DNA of 38,040 bases from an uncultured Verrucomicrobiota bacterium (lineage in GTDB: Bacteria > Verrucomicrobiota > Verrucomicrobiia > Limisphaerales > UBA9464). Of this stretch, positions 33,446 to 38,040 are shown one piece after another (positions within the stretch are counted from its first letter, which is position 1; every line of letters starts with the position of its first letter). The position numbers and the translations under genes are program-made. The stretch covers positions 1-38,040 of the forward strand of contig CAIVQB010000105.1 in assembly GCA_903907925.1 (NCBI GenBank), read 5' to 3'. A model generated the notes under the pieces. It was given only the letters and a program-made list of their open reading frames with translations. It did no database searches and was not told the origin of the DNA.

Positions 33446-34207
33446 ATGCATTTGAATCCCTGGATGTATCCGCTGTTGTTCTTCACGGGTCTGGCGGCGG
33501 GTTTCGTGGATGCGATTGCAGGCGGCGGTGGGTTGATCACGGTCCCGATGTTATTGGCGGTCGGACTCGATCCGAAGGTCGCGCTGGGGACGAACAAGCT
33601 GCAGTCGTCATGCGGAACGGCGCTGGCCTTGAGGCATTACGCGCGGAGCGGATGGATCGATTGGAGCGAGTTGCGGCCGGGCCTGATCGCTTCGTTTGTC
33701 GGGGCGTTGCTGGGTGCTCTGGCAGTGACGCGGATGAACCCGGCGTTTCTGCGACCGGCGATTCCGGTGTTGCTGCTGGCGATCGCGGTCTACACCGCAT
33801 TGAGCCCGAAAATGGGGTCGAAGGCCGGCCCGCGGCGAATGTCTCCCATCGCTTTCGGATGGGTGTTCGGCCTGACGCTGGGATTCTACGACGGATTCTT
33901 CGGACCGGGCACGGGCTCGTTCTGGACGATGGCCTGCATTCTGGTGTTTGGATTGGATCTGCTTCGTGCCACGGCGTGCACCAAGGCGATGAACCTGATG
34001 AGCAACCTGGCGTCGGTTTTGGTGTTTGTGGCCGCGGGGAAGGTGGACTACGGCGTCGGTGCGGCAATGGCTGCCGGACAGATGATCGGTGGCCGGCTGG
34101 GGTCCGGTCTGGCGGTGAAACGCGGTGCTGGGTTTATCCGACCGGTGTTTCTGACCGTGGTACTGGCGATCACCGCGCGGTTGCTCTGGCAGAACTTCCG
34201 GCGGTGA
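33446..34207 (+). CDS. TSUP (TauE/SafE) family membrane permease
   Basis: A 253-residue polytopic membrane protein. The family signature is clear: YPLLFFTGLAAGFVDAIAGG then GGLITVPMLLAVGLDPKVAL and GTNKLQSSCGTALAL in the first half, and the matching repeat GWVFGLTLGFYDGFFGPGTG, SFWTMACILVFGLDLLRATA and CTKAMNLMSNLASVLVFV in the second half. About seven to eight membrane segments can be counted. TSUP proteins export or import sulfite, sulfonates and other small anions; substrate cannot be read from the sequence. ATG 33446 begins MHLNPWMYPLLF; the open frame upstream to 33368 is not protein-like. It is monocistronic, and its stop is followed after 3 nt by the copy B repeat. Confidence 0.88.
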   Translation: MHLNPWMYPLLFFTGLAAGFVDAIAGGGGLITVPMLLAVGLDPKVALGTNKLQSSCGTALALRHYARSGWIDWSELRPGLIASFVGALLGALAVTRMNPAFLRPAIPVLLLAIAVYTALSPKMGSKAGPRRMSPIAFGWVFGLTLGFYDGFFGPGTGSFWTMACILVFGLDLLRATACTKAMNLMSNLASVLVFVAAGKVDYGVGAAMAAGQMIGGRLGSGLAVKRGAGFIRPVFLTVVLAITARLLWQNFRR

Positions 34208-34210
34208 ACC

Positions 34211-34299
34211 GGGAGCGCTGGCATCCTGCCGGCGAGTGGGAGTCAAGGCCTCCTGCAATGCCGTCGAAAACCTCCGGGCCGGCAGGATGCCAGCGTTCC
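34211..34299. repeat. Inverted-repeat element, copy B
   Basis: GGGAGCGCTGGCATCCTGCC, continuing GGC (34211-34233), is inverted at 34278-34299 with one mismatch over 22 bases and a 44-base centre. The arms share the pattern GGGAGCGCYGKCATCYTGMC plus GGC with copy A (22842-22935), while the centres differ. Copy B sits between two convergent stop codons (34207 and 34304), where a stable hairpin could also end transcription from both sides, though no T-run is present. Confidence 0.75.
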
Positions 34300-34303
34300 G
34301 ATG

Positions 34304-35701
34304 TCAACCGGGAAACCCGAGCAGTTTGCGCTCGCGGATCATGTTGGCGACCTGCGCCGGCACGCCGTCTTCCCAACCGGGAGCGCCAGTTTGGATCCGA
34401 TGAAGCAGGTCGCGGCTGAAGATGGAGAGGTTGGCCTCGTTGATGTCCTTCATGCCCTGGATGAAGTTGTTTTCCTGCAGGTAGCCGTAGAGATGCTGGA
34501 GGTGTGACGCGACACGCAGGTTGCCGGCGGTGATGATCGCCCCGGTCTTCGCATCCTGGTAGGGATAGACGTAGAGTTTCAGGTCGTTGCGGAAGAGGCG
34601 TCCGAATGATTCGAGAATGCCGCCGTCGAGGCCGGCGTAGTATTTCTCGTCGAACAACTCCTTGAGCGTGGGCACGCCCATGACGATGCCGACGGGCATC
34701 CGGGTGTAGCGGAACAGGTAGCTCGCGAGGCGGAAGAATTCGCCGTAGTTGGTGATCAGCACCGGGCGGCCAAGTGTGCCGAGCAGATCGGCGCGATCGA
34801 GGAAGTCGCGGTGATTGATCTTACCCTCCACGTTCAGGTTCTTGAGCGTCATCTCCATGATCACCAGAACGTCCTGACCGGCGACCGAAGGTTCCTGGAC
34901 GAACTGGGCCTGGGCGTAGCGGATCATGTCCACCGTGACCTTGGTGGGAGGGCGGAAGCTGCCGCGTTCGATGAGAACGGGTTTCTTGTAGAGCTGCTCG
35001 GCCGGTTGGACGATTTCGCCGCCGGGCGTGAACATCGCGGCGTTGGTCAGGCCGCGCTCGACCAACTGGAGTGAGACCAGGCGGTTGTCGAGTTGCTTGA
35101 AATCAGGTCCCTCGAACTGGATGACGTCGACCTCGATCCGTTCGATGGAAAGTCCGTCCACCAAGGCCTGGATGACGGCGTCGACATCGTTCGGCATGTA
35201 GAGCGCGGCGTGGATCAGGTTGACGCCGAGAACGCCGAGGGCCTCGGCCTGCTGCATGTTTTCCCGGTCCCACATGCGGACGTGCATGAGGATGTCATTG
35301 GGCGGGCCGCCGGGTTCGGTCTGAAACCGGATGCCCATCCAGCCGTGGGTCTCTTCACGACGACTGTAGCTCTTGGCCGCGACGGTGTCGGCGAAGACAA
35401 AGAACTTGGTGGTCGAGCCGCGTTTGGTGGAGAGGCGTTCAACGAGCAGGGAATACTCGTGCTCCAGCATCGAGACGAGCCGTTGTTTGCTGACGTAACG
35501 CTCCGAATGGCCGTAGATGGCATCGCTGACGATCATGTCGTAGGCCGACATGCTTTTGGCGATGGTGCCGCTGGCGCCTCCGACGCGGAAAAACCAGCGC
35601 GCCACCTCCTGACCGGCACCGATCTCGGCAAAGACGCCGTACTTGCCGGCGTCGAGATTGATCTGGAGTGCCTTCTGGTGGGTGTCCAATCGGTCGCTCA
35701 T
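34304..35701 (-). CDS. Conserved soluble protein of unknown function
   Basis: A 465-residue protein without signal peptide or membrane segment. Highly regular conserved-looking blocks are NLDAGKYGVFAEIGAGQEVA, RWFFRVGGASGTIAKSMSAY and DMIVSDAIYG at the N-terminus; GWMGIRFQTEPGGPPNDIL and GVLGVNLIHAALYM in the middle; FLDRADLLGTLGRPVLITNY and YGYLQENNFIQGMKDINEA near the end. I recall this family in several phyla under misleading names such as TonB-dependent receptor or nicotinate-nucleotide adenylyltransferase; nothing here supports a barrel or a nucleotide-transferase motif. ATG 35701 begins MSDRLDTHQKALQINL; a TTG five codons upstream is less likely. Its 5' side holds two terminators and the structured RNA on the same strand, which could control it. 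Confidence 0.8.
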   Translation of the reverse strand: MSDRLDTHQKALQINLDAGKYGVFAEIGAGQEVARWFFRVGGASGTIAKSMSAYDMIVSDAIYGHSERYVSKQRLVSMLEHEYSLLVERLSTKRGSTTKFFVFADTVAAKSYSRREETHGWMGIRFQTEPGGPPNDILMHVRMWDRENMQQAEALGVLGVNLIHAALYMPNDVDAVIQALVDGLSIERIEVDVIQFEGPDFKQLDNRLVSLQLVERGLTNAAMFTPGGEIVQPAEQLYKKPVLIERGSFRPPTKVTVDMIRYAQAQFVQEPSVAGQDVLVIMEMTLKNLNVEGKINHRDFLDRADLLGTLGRPVLITNYGEFFRLASYLFRYTRMPVGIVMGVPTLKELFDEKYYAGLDGGILESFGRLFRNDLKLYVYPYQDAKTGAIITAGNLRVASHLQHLYGYLQENNFIQGMKDINEANLSIFSRDLLHRIQTGAPGWEDGVPAQVANMIRERKLLGFPG

Positions 35702-35856
35702 TGGGGCTGTAATCAATCACAACCCGTCTCCGCCGGCTAGGCATAAGAACCTGCGGCTGGATCGGGTGTTTTTCCGCTTTCCTTCGATCTATCGGCTTCT
35801 GGCTCAACCGACTTGACCCCATCTGGATTCAGCAGGGGCGGTGATGGGAAGATCGG

Positions 35857-35896
35857 AAAAGAAAAACCCGCGACCCGGTTTAAATCAGGTCGCGGG
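35857..35896 (-). terminator. Second of two tandem intrinsic terminators
   Basis: On the minus strand CCCGCGACC (35896-35888) pairs with GGTCGCGGG (35875-35867), extendable by two pairs, then TTTTTCTTTT (35866-35857). It begins at the base after the T-run of the first terminator. Together they make a double stop before the gene at 35701. Confidence 0.9.
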
Positions 35897-35939
35897 AAAA
35901 AAACCCGGGCGGCAGTCAGAGGATGACCGTCCGCCCGGG
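35897..35939 (-). terminator. First of two tandem intrinsic terminators
   Basis: On the minus strand CCCGGGCGG (35939-35931) pairs with CCGCCCGGG (35912-35904); past one bulged A six more pairs form around the loop TCCTC. Seven T follow (35903-35897). It ends the putative RNA described separately. Confidence 0.9.
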
Positions 35940-36088
35940 GGAATATTCAGAATCAGTTCTGTAGGACTTAGTGGGATATCCGCACTCAACTGAACTAGGT
36001 CGTGTGCGAAACTCGGCGAGCAACCAAAGAACAGGCGGATTCAACCGCAACCGATTGCTCTAAAAACTTCAGTCCTATTCCGTACCGC
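35897..36088 (-). ncRNA. Putative structured small RNA of about 190 nt
   Basis: No protein frame lies here, yet the minus strand has a good promoter, a foldable body and double terminators. Predicted stems, by position: GGAATA (36081-36076) with TATTCC (35945-35940); GGACT (36075-36071) with AGTCC (35968-35964); GAGCAATC (36060-36053) with GGTTGCTC (36025-36018), enclosing GCGG-TTGAAT-CCGC; CGCAC (36008-36004) with GTGCG (35985-35981); and CAGAA-CTGA-TTCTG (35961-35948). A closing stem, an open central region with a hairpin on its 3' side, and the size are compatible with a divergent 6S RNA, but no 6S sequence signature was recognised. Neither tmRNA, SRP RNA nor RNase P motifs are present. 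The 5' end is an estimate from the promoter. Confidence 0.6.
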
Positions 36089-36094
36089 GGGCGC

Positions 36095-36122
36095 AACCTA
36101 GAGTCGTTTCGCCGACTGTCAA
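36095..36122 (-). promoter_or_regulatory. Sigma-70-type promoter of the putative small RNA
   Basis: On the minus strand TTGACA (36122-36117) is followed after 16 bases by TAGGTT (36100-36095). The -35 box is perfect, the -10 box matches at key positions, and the spacer is near standard length. The start would be about 36088. It is the best promoter seen in the window and has no protein gene directly behind it. Confidence 0.65.
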
Positions 36123-36282
36123 GGCCCTTTCCGCATCTTTTATTTCAACCCTCAGGCTTCAAGGAACACGCTGGTAACAAAGGGGTGGACTGGACCCGGG
36201 CGGGTTTGTTCAAAAAGAGTTTACAATTGTGAGGCCCTTTCCCCTTGCCGCACCGGCCGCCATCCCCGTTCATGCGCCCACC

Positions 36283-37074
36283 ATGTCCCATTGGATTGTC
36301 GTTTTCGTGCTCGGCGTGATTGAGGGAATCACCGAATTCCTCCCTGTTTCCTCGACCGGACACCTACTGATCGCCGAGCGCCTGATGCAGGCCCGGCAAA
36401 GCGATCTGTTCAACGTCGTCATCCAGGCGGGAGCGGTGCTGGCCGTGATACCACTCTTCTGGGACAGAATCCTTGGCGCGGTCCAGAATCCCGGGAATCC
36501 CGACGTCCGCGATTATTGGTCCAAATTGATCACCGCCTTCGTCATCACCGGTGCCGGTGGGGTGGTTCTGGACAAGATGAAGGTCAAGCTGCCGGAGGAT
36601 CCGACCTCGGTGGGGATTGCCCTCTTGGTGGGCGGAATCTTGTTCGTGGCGGTCGAATGGCTGATCCGGGGCAGAAAAGGCTCGGAATCGATCACTTGGA
36701 ACATTGCCGTCGTCATGGGTGTCGGACAGCTTGTCGCCGCCATTTTCCCGGGTGCGTCACGTTCCGGAACGACCATCCTCCTGGCGCTGATCCTCGGGAT
36801 GAGCCGCACCGCGGCGACGGAGTTCACCTTTTTGCTCGGGATTCCGACCATGCTGGCCGCCAGCGGATTGAAGATCTTCAAAGCCCTGCACCACCCGCCG
36901 GTCGATGCGGTTCCCGAGGATTGGGCGGCGGTGGCGGTTGGGTTTTTGGTTTCGGCGCTGGTGTCGTTCGTGGTGGTGAAGTGGCTGTTGGGCTATGTCC
37001 GCAACCACACCTTCACCGCATTTGGCTGGTATCGGATCGCCGCCGGATTGTTTGTTCTGCTGCTCCTGCGGTAG
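36283..37074 (+). CDS. uppP: Undecaprenyl-diphosphatase (UppP/BacA)
   Basis: A 263-residue polytopic membrane protein that dephosphorylates undecaprenyl diphosphate to recycle the lipid carrier for peptidoglycan and other surface polymers. Both signature motifs are present: GVIEGITEFLPVSSTGHLL near the N-terminus and FPGASRSGTTILLALILGMS in the centre, each with the catalytic Glu/Ser/Arg set of the family. About eight membrane segments can be counted. The frame is open from a GTG at 36229, but ATG 36283 (MSHWIVVFVLGVIEG) gives the standard length; a TACAAT (36222-36227) at a suitable distance may be the -10 box. It converges with the dehydrogenase gene, whose stop is 30 nt away. Confidence 0.93.
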   Translation: MSHWIVVFVLGVIEGITEFLPVSSTGHLLIAERLMQARQSDLFNVVIQAGAVLAVIPLFWDRILGAVQNPGNPDVRDYWSKLITAFVITGAGGVVLDKMKVKLPEDPTSVGIALLVGGILFVAVEWLIRGRKGSESITWNIAVVMGVGQLVAAIFPGASRSGTTILLALILGMSRTAATEFTFLLGIPTMLAASGLKIFKALHHPPVDAVPEDWAAVAVGFLVSALVSFVVVKWLLGYVRNHTFTAFGWYRIAAGLFVLLLLR

Positions 37075-37104
37075 TCAGAGCACATCTGACCGACTCCCCG
37101 TCCG

Positions 37105-37884
37105 TCATGCGGACTTGGTTCGTCGATAGACCTTGTGGATCGCCGCCTGGTCGGTCGGCTTGATGAGGATTTCGTCTATGCAGACATGCGGGGGACGTGA
37201 CGCCATCCAGACCAGCGTTTCCGCGATGTCCTCACCGACCAGCGGCTGCATTCCTTCGTAAACTTTGGATGCCCGGGTGGTATCGCCCTTGAACCGCACC
37301 AGCGCAAACTCGGTCTCTGCCAATCCGGGATCCAGCGATCCCACCCGGATTCCGGTGCCGCTGAGTTCGAGCCGGAGCGCACCGGTGACGCTCCGTTCGG
37401 CGGCTTTGACGCCGCAATACGCCGCGCCGCCCTCGTAGGCAACGTGGCCGGCGATGGATCCGATGTTCAGGATGCTCGCGCCGGCGTGATGCGGCAGCAA
37501 TGGCAGCACGGCGCGGGTCACTCGCAACAGGCCGAGAAAATTCGACTGAACCATTGCCTCCCAATCCTCGTCGCGTGCTGTCGCCACCGGATCGATCCCG
37601 TGCGCACCGCCGGCGTTGTTGATCAACACATCCACGCGCGGCGTCAGTTGCTTCAACCACTCTACAAACGTGGTGACGCTTTGAGTATTGCCGACGTCCA
37701 GCGGCTGGATCTGGGCCGAGGCCGCGCCCGCGCTGCGAGCCGCCGCCGCCGCGGCTTCCAGTCGATCCACGCGCCGGGCGCCGAGCAAAAGGTGAGCCCC
37801 CTCGGCCCCGAAGGCCCGTGCTGCCGCAGCCCCGAATCCACTGGAGGCGCCGGTGATCAGAACCCATTTTCCGGAGAGTTTCAT
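37105..37884 (-). CDS. Short-chain dehydrogenase/reductase (YdfG-like)
   Basis: A 259-residue classical SDR. It has the cofactor motif TGASSGFG (11-18), LLLGARRVDRL with an Arg pair favouring NADPH, NNAGGAHG (89-96), catalytic Ser143 in LNIGSIAGHVAYEG and Y156-C-G-V-K160. The C-terminal PxxA/E segment SLDPGLAETEFALVRFKGD and IDEILIKPTDQA resemble the YdfG subgroup, which oxidises serine or 3-hydroxy acids or reduces malonic semialdehyde. Substrate is thus a subgroup guess. ATG 37884 is the natural start. The gene is monocistronic, with a region of repeat-like sequence upstream. Confidence 0.9.
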   Translation of the reverse strand: MKLSGKWVLITGASSGFGAAAARAFGAEGAHLLLGARRVDRLEAAAAAARSAGAASAQIQPLDVGNTQSVTTFVEWLKQLTPRVDVLINNAGGAHGIDPVATARDEDWEAMVQSNFLGLLRVTRAVLPLLPHHAGASILNIGSIAGHVAYEGGAAYCGVKAAERSVTGALRLELSGTGIRVGSLDPGLAETEFALVRFKGDTTRASKVYEGMQPLVGEDIAETLVWMASRPPHVCIDEILIKPTDQAAIHKVYRRTKSA

Positions 37885-37904
37885 ACCCGACTTTAAGAGC
37901 CTGT

Positions 37905-38040
37905 CTGAAAATTGGGAAGGGTCCTGCCGCCCGGAGGGTTGTCGGGGAAAAGGCCGGCTGACTTCGTTGCTCCTCGGTCACAGCCCAAAAAGGGCTGCTC
38001 CCTCCTCGCGCCTCGCCATCCAGCCTTTTCCTCGTCAACA
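37905..38040. other. Window end: repeat-like sequence without a gene
   Basis: AGCCTGTCTGAAAATTGGGA followed by GC-rich sequence and the hairpin CAGCCC-AAAAA-GGGCTG (37981-37997). A minus-strand frame runs through, but it looks like translated repeat sequence rather than a protein. It may be the edge of an insertion sequence or dispersed repeat that continues outside the window; no inverted end was identified. Confidence 0.35.

Noticed and set aside
33190-34419. 409-codon plus-strand frame over the TSUP gene
   Set aside because: It runs in another frame over unmistakable TSUP membrane segments and the copy B repeat; the composition is not protein-like.
36001-36060. Possible tRNA or tmRNA T-arm in the small RNA (GCGGTTGAATCCGC)
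   Set aside because: The loop has six bases instead of seven, the TTC sequence is missing, and no acceptor stem, CCA end or tag-peptide frame was found.
37232-38038. 268-codon minus-strand frame at the window end
   Set aside because: Most of it is an out-of-frame shadow of the short-chain dehydrogenase gene; the upstream part is repeat-like sequence without a domain.

Overview
The window is a G+C-rich bacterial chromosome segment. It most likely comes from the Verrucomicrobiota, or at least from the Planctomycetota-Verrucomicrobiota group. The lineage call is an inference from gene content: two pairs of PSD1-type cytochrome c/DUF1549/DUF1553 protein plus DUF1501 protein, a PVC-type heme-binding CxxCH protein, a truncated PVC-type ECF sigma factor, an EF-P with a PGNLRAF loop, and several short dispersed repeats. 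No rRNA or tRNA gene was recognised.

Layout. 1-1290: the 3' end of a glucuronoyl-esterase-like gene, then a decayed locus where an ECF sigma gene is broken and joined in frame to the C-terminus of an ISL3-type transposase. 1278-5793 (minus): a tight five-gene lipid-modification operon of DUF1365, a cyclopropane-fatty-acid-synthase-like methyltransferase, DUF1475, a DUF1295 reductase-like membrane protein and a second methyltransferase. 6060-8506 (plus): a short GspE/PilB ATPase and a cysteine desulfurase. 8615-9175 (minus): EF-P, with a structured leader and a strong terminator. 9337-14018: a DadA-like oxidoreductase, a beta-propeller protein, a small unknown protein, a decayed DUF1501 fragment and a serine beta-lactamase-fold hydrolase.

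14100-27571 (minus): a run of six genes. Two PSD1+DUF1501 pairs flank a 916-residue secreted CxxCH propeller/HEAT-like protein and a proline racemase-family 4-hydroxyproline epimerase. In these bacteria such sets are usually linked to surface-anchored breakdown of polymers. The epimerase, with the DadA-like enzyme 8 kb away, hints at hydroxyproline use.

27897-31633 (plus): a membrane sensor kinase, its NarL-type regulator and a sialate-O-acetylesterase-like SGNH hydrolase. 31910-38040: an Xaa-Pro aminopeptidase, a TSUP permease, a conserved soluble protein of unknown function, a structured intergenic RNA with its own promoter and two back-to-back terminators, undecaprenyl-diphosphatase and a short-chain dehydrogenase.

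The strongest candidates for something undescribed are four. First, the roughly 190-nt RNA at about 36088-35897 (minus). Second, a small inverted-repeat element present twice (22842-22935 and 34211-34299), with related 22-25 bp arms and exactly 44 nt between them. Third, the lipid operon, where a DUF1295 reductase-like protein may replace the usual flavoprotein partner. Fourth, the EF-P that lacks the modifiable loop lysine and has an attenuator-like leader.
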